DNA of 64,000 nt from Lepeophtheirus salmonis (Eukaryota > Arthropoda > Copepoda > Siphonostomatoida > Caligidae), in NCBI RefSeq assembly GCF_016086655.4, contig NC_052141.2, positions 4,216,001 through 4,280,000 of the forward strand, written 5' to 3'. Every line of letters begins with the position of its first letter. Positions within the stretch are counted from its first letter, which is position 1. The notes under the pieces are model-generated. The model saw only the letters and a list, made by a program, of their open reading frames with translations, was not told where the DNA came from and did not search any database. Position numbers and translations under genes: made by a program. Below are positions 23,081 through 34,324 of the stretch, in pieces.

Positions 23081-24130
23081 TTTAAATAATATCTAGAGAT
23101 CATTCAGTGGGTTAGTCACATCTGTCAATTGGACAGACGGTAGATGATTTATGCAATTTTGTTAGGAAAATGATCTACAGATCCTTAGAAGGGTCAGTCT
23201 CATCTATAAATACAGCAGATGGGTAGATGGGAAACTATAACCAGATCCTTCAATGGTTTAAGAACATATGTAAACGGGACGAATAGGTAGATAATTCAAG
23301 CAATTTGATGGGAAAACTATCTACAAATCCTTAGATATGTCAGTTAATTTGTAAATGGAACGGATCAGTAAAATATTCAAGCAATTTTGATGGGAAAACT
23401 ATCAACAGATAGATGATTCCTTAGATATGTCAGTACCACCTGTGGATAGGATAAATCGGTAGATAATTCAAGCTATTTTGATGGGCAGTTAATCTGTAAA
23501 TGGGACATATCGGTAAATTATTCAAGCAATTTTGATAGGAAAACTATTTACAAATCCTTAAATAGGTCAACCCGACCTGTAGATATGATATATCGGTAGA
23601 TGATTCAACCAATTTTGAAGGGAAAACTATCTATAAATCCTTTGATAGATCAAATAAGCTGTAAATGGGGCAGATCGGTAAATTATTCAATCAATTTTGA
23701 TAGGAAAACTATGTTCCTATCCTTCGATAGGTCAACCACACCTGTGGATAGGAAAGAACGGTAGATAATCAAGCAATTCTGATTGGAAAACTATCTAAAG
23801 ATCCGGAAATAAATCAGTTAATCTGTAAATAGGACAGATCGGTAAATTATTCAATCAATTTTGATAAGAAAACTATGTACAGATCCTTCGATAGGTCAAC
23901 CCTGCCTGTGGATAGGATAGATCAGTAGATGATTCAAACAATTTTGATGGGAAAACTCTCTACGATCCTTAAATAGGACATGTCGGTAGATGATTCTAAC
24001 AATTTTGATTGTAAAACTATCTACAGATCCTTAGATAGGTCAGTCCCACCTGTGGATAGGATAAACGGGTAGATAATTCAATCAATTTTGAGGGGAAAAC
24101 AATCTACAGAACTTAGATGGGAGAGATTGG
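23080..24130. repeat. Minisatellite array, unit about 81 bases, about 13 copies
   Basis: Units run GGGAAAACTATCTACAGATC, then CTTAGATAGGTCAGT, CCCACCTGTGGATAGGATA, and CGGTAGATGATTCAAGCAAT, then TTTGAT. The GAAAACTAT anchors near 23311, 23392, 23538, 23621, 23702, 23786, 23866 and 23948 are mostly 80-84 bases apart. One gap of about 146 suggests a lost anchor or a variant unit. Copies differ from each other at many sites. Confidence 0.9.
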
Positions 24131-24417
24131 TAGACAAATAAGTACATACTCGTACATAGTATAATTGCGTGCAATTGTCCACCTACAATATCCTGGAGGG
24201 CAGTCTTCGTAGAACTGTAATATCTATATACAATTTATATATTAGTCATGAGTGACTCCGCTTCTTCGTGGAATACACTCATGTAACTCTTTTTTTTTTG
24301 GGTAAACCCATGTTTTAAAAAGAGGGGGAAGGAGCATGACATTTCATCATTCATAATACGTACATAAAGAAAGACTATACTTCCTGAGTATGATGTATCT
24401 AGTTATTCTCATGAATA

Positions 24418-25082
24418 TGTACATTAGGGTAGTTTGTTTTTTAACTTTTTTGGAATTTCGATTATGGCTAGTCCGAAAATGTTGTGATATGGTATGGAAA
24501 TGACCTATGCAAAATGACATTGTCCTACAAAGTCATCTTTAGGATGCAGATCTCGATCAAATGATGAAAAAAGACAACAACTCTTTACTTAGTAAATATA
24601 TATACTAACAGGGATTTTTAGATATTGAACATTGTATAATTTTGATAGACATTGCTTTAGCCCATAAGAAATGTTAAAAAAGTTTTATTCTAAAATTATA
24701 CAATAGAGCAAAAAAATGTTAGAAAAATGTAATGTACCGCGTATAACGCGCATCATTTTTTTGTATTTTTTTAAAGAAAGATTAAAAAATTTCTTCTGTG
24801 ATTCTTTTTTTTTTGTTCCATAGGGTATTTTCAGAAAAAAATTTATTAATATCTATCATGATTGATTTATACAAAATAATGCTTAATGTCTTATTTTAAT
24901 CTTCACTGAGAAAATAAAGAAGTTTAGTCTAATTTCAAACTTTGAAAGAGGTATGCTACCTAAAAAGACACGGTAGGGTAATAAAATTTCCCATAGTTTA
25001 TTTCCTTACCAATTGACAACTTTTTCAAACAAGCCATAATCGAAATTTGAAAAAAGTTGAAAAACAAACCGGCCTAATGTAC
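24418..25082. mobile_element. TIR element with about 45-base inverted ends
   Basis: Left end TGTACATTAGGGTAGTTTGT, right end in reverse complement TGTACATTAGGCCGGTTTGT. The match continues through CAACTTTTTT and TTTCGATTATGGCT. About 665 bases with no coding frame. A related right terminus occurs at about 42500-42545. No target duplication was recognised. Confidence 0.7.
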
Positions 25083-25770
25083 AAATATTAAAAAAAAAAA
25101 AGGTGAATGCACTTCACCAAGTCACTTACTTATATGTATGAATTAGGAAGACCCTTTGCAGGTGGTTTTTAATGGCTAAAACGTGTCTTCATCCGCCTAT
25201 GTATGTTTCATAGACATATTTACTCTACTCTTCACAACGCTACAATTTGTCCCGTCATATATTTTACATATCTATTAGTGCTGTGTTTCGTGTTGAAAAT
25301 CATCCTAGATATGTCTTGGAGCGTTTTGATTTTTAGTAGAACGCTCTATAAAAGATGTTTGCTCTCTTTTCCTCTATTATTCAAACCGGTTTTAAGCTCA
25401 TACGTCACATGTATGCATACAGGGAATAGCGCGCTTATAGCAGTTTTTGGGAATAAGAAAATCCGCGTCGAACGGATACTTTTTTAGATCTAAAACTCGT
25501 CAAATGGGGCAAATTATTTTTCAATGTCCCCTTTTACTATTTCCCCATGTTTTTTTAGGTGTCAGGTACTTTTGCCTTAAATCATTCCTTTAAAGGCATT
25601 TTGCCTCAAGGATATTTAGCCTTAATATATAAGTACACAAAATTTCTACATCCTTATTGAATATTTTTGGTTCAAATTGATATTCCCTTTGAATTTTTTA
25701 TTCAAAATATGTATAATTTATTGCTTTAAAAAATATTAAATGACTGACATCAAAATCTCACTATGAAATC

Positions 25771-26743
25771 CAGGGATTCTCAACCTCTTTGTAGTGATCT
25801 ACCACTTGTAAAATATTTATTAAACCCAAGTATCCCCTTATCAGCACAAAGCATTTTTAACTTCAGTGACCGGGGGGCGTACACAGGCCTATATTTTGGA
25901 ATTGGAAGGGGCTTGGTTTTTGGAATTTTTTTGAAAAAATTTGAAAATATCAAATGTTTTCGAAAAAAAAATGTACAAAATCCTTACCTATTCACAAAAA
26001 CGAAAATTTTTAGAAAAAATATTTCAAAACCATATTTATTCTCAAAAAATTAAAAATTTTCGGAAAGAAATTAAAAACCCATAGCTGTATCCAAAAATGA
26101 AATTTTTGGATAAAATATATCAATTATAAAATTTTTGAAAAAATTTTCAAATATTAAATCTTTTGGAGAAAAATTTAAAAATCCATGGCTGTTCACAGAA
26201 AATTAAATAAAATTTCAAATATTAAATTTTTTGAAAAAAAAAAATCAAACATTAAATTTTTTAGTAAAAAACAAAAAATCCTTAATTTGGGAGCTACAGC
26301 CCCTGACCAAAAAAAAAATCAAAAGTACCTTGTCTCTAGACACAAATCCAAAAATTAAAAAAAATTTCAAAAAATTTCCACAAAATACCAAATTAATTCT
26401 CAAAAATTATTTTTTTTGGGGGAAGAAATTCAAAACCCACAGCTGTACACTAATAATGAAATTTTTTATTAAAAACAAATATAAATTATAAAATCTATTG
26501 GAGAAAAATTTAAAAATCCAAGGCTATTCACAGAAAATTAAATTAAATTTCATATTTTAAATTTTTTTGAAAAAAGAATCGAATATTAAACTTTCTTGTA
26601 AAATAACCAAAAATCTTAATTTGGGGGCTACAGCCCACCTCCTACGAACGCTCCTGAGGCATGTACCACTTGTAAAATATTCTTTCAAAATCTCAAGCAT
26701 CCTTTGGAGTGCCTCCAAGTACCACCCCCTTTGAGAACCACTG
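25771..26743. mobile_element. hAT-like non-autonomous element with a nested AT-rich element
   Basis: Inverted ends: left CAGGGATTCTCAACCTCTTT, right (reverse complement) CAGTGGTTCTCAAAGGGGGT, both continuing with TACCACTTG or a near match. CAGTGGTTCTCAA is a common hAT terminus. The flanks ATGAAATC and ATGTAATG agree at six of eight positions, fitting a diverged 8-base target duplication. The related copy at about 4440 lacks this insert. Confidence 0.7.
25871..26657. repeat. CAGGGGCGTCC element inserted in the hAT-like element
   Basis: Starts CGGGGGGCGTACACAGGCCT and ends CCACCTCCTACGAACGCTCC then TGAG. The core repeats a unit of AAATTTTTGGAAAAAAAT plus AAAATCCATAGCTGTTCACA at least six times. 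No protein is encoded: the open frames are Asn/Lys/Phe-only artefacts. Confidence 0.65.
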
Positions 26744-27173
26744 ATGTAATGAATTCGTACCAGAGACAAAACAGATAAATTAACTATTAATTAATATGAT
26801 AAGAAAAATAAACAAACACAATAACGATTCCAATCGAAGAATTATCATTCGACATGATGGATAATTCATAATGGAAAACAGTCATGGGTTAACAAAAAAT
26901 CATAATACGAGGGAAGAACAGTGTTTTCCTTTCGTTATGATACAGGATGTGTCAGAAGAAGAGGTCATGGCGAGGCAAACCACTGAGAGGATTCGGGGAG
27001 GCACACCATAGATAAAGTTCCAATGCCATCAGTTATATGACCCATACATACAAGATAATCATTTAATTTGAATAGATCAAAATAAAATGATAATATCAAT
27101 GCATAGTAAGTAATTAGATTGATGAACGTTGTAAATAAATAAAGCATTTTAAGGCGAAGAAATTTCAACTTAC

Positions 27174-27285
27174 GTTGTGTCTCCAGGAATGTATAATGTC
27201 CCTTAACTCCGAGCTTGGATGAAAAAGGAGATAATCCCTCCATTCCTCATAGGAAATATCCAAGGAATTATCATCAAAGTTGATC
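27174..27285 (-). CDS. SCaMC: SCaMC exon encoding EF-hand 4 and linker to carrier domain
   Basis: This 112-base exon encodes 37 codons after one base that completes an Arg codon. It includes DISYEEWRDYLLFHPSSEL and then an IIHSWRHN linker. The EEWRDYLLF block and the W(K/R)H linker are hallmarks of the region between the last EF-hand and the carrier domain in SCaMC proteins. On the minus strand the acceptor is ttcag and the donor gtaagt (strong). It joins in phase 0 to the exon at 8619-9209. The EF-hand 4 loop looks degenerate and about one residue longer than usual (NFDDNSLDISYE), with no clean D-x-D-x-D pattern. The introns on its two sides are about 18.0 kb and 27.3 kb, and the larger one contains a whole gene on the opposite strand. 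A foldback element starts about 45 bases upstream of the acceptor. Confidence 0.85.
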
Positions 27286-27330
27286 CTGAAACAGAGAAAA
27301 TAGAAATCATAATCAGTAAGATGTATGTAT

Positions 27331-28085
27331 GTGAGTCATTCCACGATATATTTAGGATTAGTAAATGGATTTAACTCAAATTGAGTATGTAGTATTATTG
27401 ATAGTAGTCCTACTCCGAAATGAAATATTGGATCTGTAACTCAATCCAACTCTGAAATCTGAGGTTTTAAAGATAACCCTTAGTCCCTTTAAGATACTAA
27501 ATTGATCAAATAAAATTGAGTATTGGGAGATTAAAAAAGTTAGCATTTCTAAGAATTTTTGATAAAGGAAAACAATGAGGAACGAGTTTAATTTAGTATT
27601 GAAAAGCTATCAGATAGCTAAACAAAACTTATAATTTTTACAAGTGTTTGTTTATGAATCATGTTCTTAGTTTTTGACCTTAAAACTTTAAAGGGTATTA
27701 GACATTCATTATTATTATTTATTTATTTTTTAATTTTAGACATTTAAAGATGGAACACTTAACTCTTCAGAAAAAAAAGTATTGTAGAGTTCAGTCATAG
27801 AATTAGGAGTAATATTGTGGTTTATAAATATTTCATTTATATAGCATTTTGTACATAATTCATTAAATTAGATGAACACTTATTTACTTTTTGTAGATAA
27901 ATACAAATAGTTCATGTAAAACTAATTTCTTCATCTTTCAGATCTCAGAACTCAATAGTTGGATCAAGTTAGTGATATAATACTTCATTTCCGCGTATGG
28001 ATACTATAAATGATTTACCATAACCAATTTGAGTTAAATCCATTTTCTATAAAACATTTATCGTGGATCATTCCATGGATCAATG
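27331..28085. mobile_element. Foldback element, arms about 150 bases
   Basis: Left arm: GTCATTCCACGATATATTTA, then AAATGGATTTAACTCAAATT, CAATCCAACTCTGAAATCTG. The right arm in reverse complement has the same order: GATCCACGATAAATGTTTTA, AAATGGATTTAACTCAAATT, CCAACTATTGAGTTCTGAGA. The total is about 750 bases, starting about 45 bases from the acceptor of the SCaMC exon at 27174-27285. Confidence 0.7.
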
Positions 28086-28159
28086 TATATAGTTGTATAA
28101 AATATAGCCTGGAACTATGTAAAAATAAAAGAAACTGAAAGTAAACGTAGTAATCCTGA

Positions 28160-28324
28160 CAATTTGAAGAATGTTTTGGAGTAGAGCAGTTTAGATATCA
28201 TAATGTTTCATTAAATGAACTGCGAGCACCTGTAAGATAAATGATATAATCACAAGTCCCACTCCATATATTAGAATTACTCAAATCACGATCCTCAATT
28301 CTACTCTGAGTCCAACAGGGACTT
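28160..28324 (-). repeat. GGACTCAGAGTAGAATTGAGG repeat, minus copy cut by a mariner
   Basis: In reverse complement it reads AAGTCCCTGTTGGACTCAGA, then GTAGAATTGAGGATCG, and an AATGAAACAT block, as in the plus copies at 29640, 36130, 50080 and 56430. The mariner begins at the exact point where the repeat breaks off. Confidence 0.6.
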
Positions 28325-29205
28325 ACAGTGACAAAATTTGAACATTTTAAAAGCCATTTTCACTTCTCCATATATTTATTTTGTGCCATTTTTATGGCAG
28401 ACTTTTGAATCAAAAGTTGGTAATTCAACAATTTTCTACACTTTTTATTCAATATGTACCCCTCAATTCTGAATGATGGCTTCAATACGGGAACTAACAG
28501 AAGCACAGCTGGCCTTGATGAACTCCAAGGACAAGTTGTTCCACACCTTCCGAATCATGGCCTTCAGGACATCGACATTCAGTTGTGAAGTTTTGTTCTT
28601 CATGACTTCTAGGAAGCTCCAAACAGCTAAGTCCAGGTAGTTCACGTCTGGTGAGGAAGAAGGCCAGAAGTCTGCCGGCCAGAAGGCAGCAATACTCTCC
28701 CTAAAGAAATCCTTCACCTTCTTGGACGTGTGTTCCAGAGCACCGTCTCGGGTAAACACATAACTGTCCCAGGGAAACGTACTCTTCAACCATGGCAAAA
28801 CCTGGTACCTGAGGACCTTGAAGTAGACGTCCGTGTTGACTTTCGTATTTGGCCTTGAAGAAGTAGGGATGTACCTTACTGCCGTCCGACGCTACGACGT
28901 GGAGGACCATGACCTGAGCTGGATATTTGGTCCTGAAGGTTCACTCGACCTGAGCTCTTGATTTAGTCAAGAAGCGATCATTTCCCCTTTCATAACAGAT
29001 CCTTGGGGTCAACTTATGCGTGGAGGTGATGACAACCCATCTTCCGTTTTGCTTTTGCTCGGACATTTTTGATCGTACAAAAACAATGCAAATAACTAAT
29101 TGTAGCTTTCTGTTAGCTCTTACGAATGGCGCCAAGTACAAAAATGTCAGACCTGAGGCAAGACGGCCTCGAAAAGGATTCTAATTTTTGAGTCCTCACC
29201 CTGTA
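28324..29205 (-). mobile_element. Mariner-like element with internal deletion (family C, copy 2)
   Basis: Ends: left TACAGTGACAAAATTTGAAC, right (reverse complement) TACAGGGTGAGGACTCAAAA. The minus strand keeps KMSEQKQNGRWVVI at the start, then APVQVMVLHVVASDG-like and KVHPYFFKAKYES words, a DGALEHTSKKVKDFF stretch with the middle catalytic Asp, and SPDVNYLDLAVWSFLE with the last one. It ends with a CASVSSRIEAIIQN C-terminus. Frameshifts split it into at least three frames, and the DNA-binding region is missing. It cannot make a working enzyme. Confidence 0.8.
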
Positions 29206-29639
29206 TAATCCCCAAACAATCGATGACCGTAACTCTTCGTCATTCATGTAAATAAATACACTATAAGTGGTTACACTTACATGTCAATACATTCCATGTC
29301 AAGTAAACACACTTTTAGGGAAATTTTTGACATGTCTGATAATTGATCAGGTTGTTTATCTCAACAAAAACTTCAAATGGGTATAACTCCCCTCAGAGTC
29401 AATTTCAAAATTGTTGGCTTCAACATACTCACAAGAGCAAAGGCTTCAATTTCACTTTTATAAAAACATAAAAATTGTATAAAATTGCCATTAAAACATA
29501 ATTTGTGAAATATCAAAAATGGAGCCACAGGCAAGTTGCAAGTTTGATTTCCCCAATTTTTCGTTAGAGCTTTAGGCTACACATACCCTATGAGGGTACA
29601 ACAAATTAAAGTGGGATCTGAAAGGAATCATCTTCATTT
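29206..29639. other. No gene seen
   Basis: Non-coding. The first bases may be the far side of the repeat split by the mariner insertion. Confidence 0.4.
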
Positions 29640-29960
29640 AGGCCCATAATTGAAAGCTAAAAACTCGTGCGTGTACTCGTGGATGACAGAGAGTAAAACT
29701 CGTGTTAAACCTTGTTGGACTCGGAGTAGAATTGAGGATCGACATCTGAGAAATTCTAGTCTATATGTCCTTGCTATATATGGAAGGTCTTTGTGTTCAT
29801 TTATTTCCTCTGATGGCTGCTTGCAGCTAATCTAATGAAACATCATTACAGCATCTCCTTGAAAACATTCTTCAAATTGTTAGGGTGACCACTAGGGGGG
29901 TTTGTATTTCAACTTTTATTGAAATTGATTGCAGCTAATTAGGACAAGTTGGGATTGAGT
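29640..29960 (+). repeat. GGACTCAGAGTAGAATTGAGG interspersed repeat
   Basis: Contains CTTGTTGGACTCGGAGTAGA, then TTGAGGATCGACATCTGAG, AATTCTAGTCTATATGTCCT, GCTAATCTAATGAAACATCA and TTACAGCATCTCCTTGAAAA. The same order is seen at 36130-36440, 50080-50470 and 56430-56860. Confidence 0.75.
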
Positions 29961-29999
29961 TATCTTTAGGTAGCACACCTAGTTGAATGTTTGAAAAGA

Positions 30000-30610
30000 A
30001 TTCTTTATTGTGTCAATAAAGATTAAAATACAGTATTAATCATTATTTTGGATCCATGTAATATGATAGGACATTATTCTATCCAATAATAAATATTAAT
30101 AGTTATTTTCTTTTTCAAAAGCTACAATATGGAGTAAAAAGAGAGAATAAAAAATATTGATACTGATTTTTCCAAATTGTACAAAAAACGATAGGCACTC
30201 TACGCAATTAATCCAATTTTCTTAACTTTTAACTAAATTTTTTCCCATAGGAAAATTTAACAAAAAAAAAAAAAATCGTTAAATACTTTTTATAGGTTAA
30301 ATAATGTCTATCAAAATTATTTTATTTAAAATAACCCCTTCGTATCATAATTCACTAATTTTAATTTAAGAGTGTTTCCCTTGTTTCATAATTTGATCCA
30401 GATGTGCGACCTAAAAATGACCTCATAGAAAAATGTTTAATCTATATTCCAAGCAAGTCGAAAAATAAATCATCTAATGATCTCATTTATTTACAATTTA
30501 TTTGATTTTTTATAAACCTGAAAGGTATTTTTTATGCAAATCTACCCAAGTTTATTATAGCTTAATACTGAAAAAGGGTAACTTTTTTTAGCGTTACCAC
30601 GAAAGAACTT
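30000..30610. other. No gene seen
   Basis: AT-rich, non-coding. Confidence 0.45.
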
Positions 30611-30611
30611 T

Positions 30612-31235
30612 TAGGGCGTCTGCAAGATAACATATATAAATATTTTATTTAGTTTTTGGCAGATTTTTTGTTTTTCAGAATTTTTTTGAAGAAAAATCCA
30701 ATGATATTCAAACAAATTAAAATTTTTGGTAATTTTAAATTACATATATAATTTTTTTTTTTTTAAATATATTTCAAATATTCAGTTTTTTGAAAAAAAA
30801 ATTACGAGAATCCGTAGCTATTTATAGAAAATTAAATTTATATGCAAAAAACTTTCAAAAATTAAATATTTTGGAAAGAGATTTAAAAAATTCCATAAGT
30901 TAAATTTCAAATATAAATTTTTTTTGGAAAAAAATTTCAAAATCCATAGCCATTTACAGAAAATTAGTTGTTTTTTTTCTGTCAATTTTGAAAAATTACA
31001 TATTTTGGAAAAGGATTTGAATAATTAAATTTTTTAGAAAAATATTAAGTTTTTGGAAGAAAAATTTAAAAATTAAATTTTTTGGAGAAAAATTTCTATT
31101 GGTCGTAGGTATTTACAGAAAATAATTTTTTTGTAAAAAAAAAATAATAATATGAAATATTTTTTGGGAAAAAAGATTTGAAATTTTTTAGGAAAAAATT
31201 TTCAAATACAATTTTTTTTTTTGCGGACGCCCCTG
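30612..31235. mobile_element. CAGGGGCGTCC AT-rich element, both ends present
   Basis: Left end TAGGGCGTCTGCAAGATAA, right end (reverse complement) CAGGGGCGTCCGCAAAAAAA. The core of about 600 bases repeats TTTTGGAAAAAAATTTCAAA and AATCCATAGCCATTTACAGA words. No coding potential. Confidence 0.65.
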
Positions 31236-31845
31236 TGGTGGCATGTTGTTTATTTCATAGTATTCCCACTACCCCTAAAACTTTCTAAATTACCCCATTT
31301 GGGGTAATTTACCTCTTTTCCTTAGCACTGGATTATTAGATCATGCACACATAAAATAATTATGAGCAAACATGCAAGGGTGGAATTATATTTCTAGATG
31401 TATTTTTAATATAATAGGTCAATATAATATGTCTTGTAGATTTGTACATAATTTGCAAATGACATCATAATTACAAATACCCATGTATGTCTAAGTGAGA
31501 GGGTTTAAAAATGAAAAAAAAAACTACTACTGCCCAAATCCATCCGTCTATCAGCCCACCCACGCACAATTAGCATGCATCATAGAGAGTGTATGGCATT
31601 TTATATTATTAATGTACAATTAAAATACATGTGGTTTATCAACATACAAACAATCCTGAGCACAAATCAAAAAAGGAGAAAATCCGCATTTATTCATTTT
31701 TTTCATATACCGAGTGTTGCATTAAACACTTTCAATTTGAAACTTCAACAAGATATAATTTATTAATTAACAATAGAATTTCAACAAAATTAATACTACC
31801 GATAGATGTGTGTCTGAACTATATGAATCATTAATGTAGCCGTCC
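31236..31845. other. No gene seen
   Basis: AT-rich, non-coding. The overlapping small frames around 31575-31834 are low-complexity. Confidence 0.45.
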
Positions 31846-32430
31846 TTAGTGCCAATGATGGCTTCCAGGCGGTGGCAAAAGTCCTAGCACCCGCTTGGGA
31901 TGTAGTCCTCTGTCATGGCGTCTCCATGCTGTCTGACAGTGGCCTTGAGGGCTTCGTTTTTTGGATGACGGACACTACAGGCCTTCCCCTCGACATGTAC
32001 ACAAAATGTGTAGTCGAGGGGTTTGGCATCAGGGCTGGAGGGGGCCAAAAGTGTCAAAAAAGAGCTCAAAAAAACTCATTGAAAAGAGTCTCACAACGGA
32101 AGAGATAGGTTTATTTCATTGCTGGCGTCCAAAGTAGCCTCTCTACCCCCACAAGGCACTTTTTATATTGCTCTCTGGAGAGCCTAGAATTAAATTCCGA
32201 TATCCCTTGCATACGCCCTCATTGACTTGAGGAGATTAGCCTGGGCTTTTTTCTTTAACTCCTCCGAGTCCAGTTTGGCCTTTTTGACAACGACCTTCTT
32301 CCTCACAAACGTTGTGGATATGCTGACAGCGTAGAAGTTGGCCCTGGAGACGTCCAACTGCTTGAAGTGTGGGAATGGAAATTCGTAAATCACGTTCAAG
32401 TGTCATTTTCTCGGCTTGTACGTAAGCTAC
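31846..32430 (-). pseudogene. Mariner-like transposase with deleted centre (family A, copy 2)
   Basis: From right to left on the minus strand: MNVIYEFPFPHFKQLDVSRA, KKAKLDSEELKKKAQANLLK, SMRAYARDIGI, a gap, LLAPSSPDAKPLDYTFCVHV, EGKACSVRHPKNEALKATVR, then FCHRLEAIIGTKDGYI. Order and spacing fit a mariner transposase that lost its central catalytic portion. A C-terminal-only copy lies at 42565-42775 (plus strand) and an N-terminal-only copy at 210-570. Confidence 0.7.
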
Positions 32431-32559
32431 AGAGCTCAGGTTTGTTTAATTATGCTTTAATTGATCTATTTTGAATTAATTTCAATAACTCAACCTTCAT
32501 TAATCATTGAATTAGTAAGGGTTCAGATTCAATGGACTTCCCGGTAAATGTAATATGCC

Positions 32560-33460
32560 CACAATTTCATTGACATATTTAAGTCAATTATTAGCTTAAT
32601 ATTCAAATTACTGGGATAAGTTATGATACCCAAGATCATTAGCTATAGTTTAAAACCTATATTTGATCGTCTTATATTGAACCAGATATGGCCTTTTCAA
32701 ACAAAATATGACAATTTATTCTTCTTTTATTGTACGATCAATTTTGCCAACTTACAGCGGAATTTGCAGCACACCCAGAGGGTTAATAAGAATATTTTTT
32801 TAATAAACGATAATTATTACGAACAAACATTCATATAAACTTTACTTAATTTATATAGATATACAAAGAGCCCAATATTTGATAGACATATTTTAGTCAA
32901 TTATACAACTTATATTTCAAATTATTAAGATGAAGATACCCAAAAATTATAGCTATAGTTTATAACTTTCATTTTATTTAAAAGCCTTATATTGACCTCA
33001 ATATGGCTCCTCTCAAATTTAATCATTCAATTTATCATTCTTTCATTGTGATAATCCATTAGGTTACTTTAAGAGTAAACACAACAAAGGGTTCATTAGA
33101 ATAATTTTCTTATACAAATTGACGATAATTATTTGTCAATGAACACAAACGTAATCCAATCAAAATTTAGTTTGATATACCCACAAACATACAACAATTC
33201 AGATGAACTTTGCTTTATTACCATAGATATACATACAGTCCAATATTTCATAGACAGATTTTGTAAATTAAAAGGTTCTTATTTGATATTGTGGGATTAG
33301 TTAAAATACCCAAGAATTTTAGATCCTATACCGGGGTGAAACTTGACATTTACATACTTAAAAAGAAAATAGCTTGCAATTCTTTTATACTACATTTAAA
33401 AAGAATCTTTATTAATAATTTTCTGATACATATGTCAAATTGATTTATTCTATTGGGCCG
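32560..33460. repeat. Satellite array, unit about 300-370 bases
   Basis: Units begin near 32569, 32866 and 33238 with CCAATATTTGATAGACATAT. They continue ATTACTGGGATAAGTTA, ATACCCAAGATCATTAGCTA, TATATTGAACCAGATATGGC, CCAACTTACAGCGGAATTTG, and CACACCCAGAGGGTTAATAA. The same satellite recurs at 59790-62550, with a fragment at 4690-5260. Confidence 0.8.
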
Positions 33461-33469
33461 CCAGTGGCC

Positions 33470-34020
33470 TCATGCATGGCGGCAAGCTTCTTCCAAACAG
33501 TTCAATGAAGTTTGGGTCCATAGAAGTCACTCCTCGTCGTCGGAGGCCTTCATGACTTCAAGTTTCGGGTGACAGATGCAACAGGCTATCCTTTGGATGT
33601 GTGGCCTGAAAGAATAGTCGAGGAGATTGACATCCGGACTGTATGGTGGCGATGTTGCTAGGTATGAAGATCTGAGTGATTTTTGCAGCGTGAGCGGGTC
33701 CCCTTATTGCTGAATGACGACGTTGCCGTAGGGGAAATTTGCCTGAACATAGGGATGCAGGTTGGCCTTGAGAACGTCGATTTACATAGGTACTCTAAGC
33801 ATGTAACCCACACAGTCACTCTTGATGGCGTCCTCGAGGGTTATTTGCAATAATGATGGGCCCTTTCCGGAGCCCTCCTTCCTCTCTATAGTCTTGTTGT
33901 GGTTTAGCCTCTTCTTAACATTGTTGATGGTCTTAGACGCCATTTCCATCAGCCTGGCCACCTCTGATGGTTGAGTTGATGACCTAAGCCATGAATCTCG
34001 CTGCAAATTATATTTCTTGT
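33470..34020 (-). pseudogene. Mariner-like transposase remnant
   Basis: The minus strand starts MQRDSWLRSSTQPSEVARLM, continues MASKTINNVKKRLNHNKTIE, then RKEGSGKGPSLL. The first parts look like a helix-turn-helix and the linker after it. Further on (about 33600-33660, other frame) SPPYSPDVNLLDYSF resembles the last catalytic motif. Several frameshifts; family unlike the others in the window. Confidence 0.55.
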
Positions 34021-34324
34021 CGGATTTTCAAAAAAATCATAAAGCAGAAGGAGCTTGAGATACATGGCTACCTATACAATTAAAGACAGTTATAATTTCC
34101 CTCACAGAACCTCTCAAAATCAATAAAGTACAAGTGTGTAAGTTTCCTGTTTCCACCCGGTACTTATATTTATTTAGGATACAGAAGCACTAAACTCCAA
34201 TCTATTGACATGATCATAATTTATCAATTTCTATAGAAATCAATAAAAGAAGGACTTTAATAAGAAATAAGATCAGTGATCTAAAATTATAAACTGTTGT
34301 ATACATTTGAGACCATACCTTTCA

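Larger units (their letters stand above)
25555..26990. repeat. GCAAAA/TTTTGCC element interrupted by a hAT-like element
   Basis: The left part (TACTTTTGCCTTAAATCATT, then GCCTCAAGGATATTT) and the right part (GATGTGTCAGAAGAAGAGG, then GGCAAACCACTGAGAG) match 3605-3895. The block near 26750-26850 matches 4340-4470 in reverse complement. The 25771-26743 segment is a later insertion. Confidence 0.55.
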
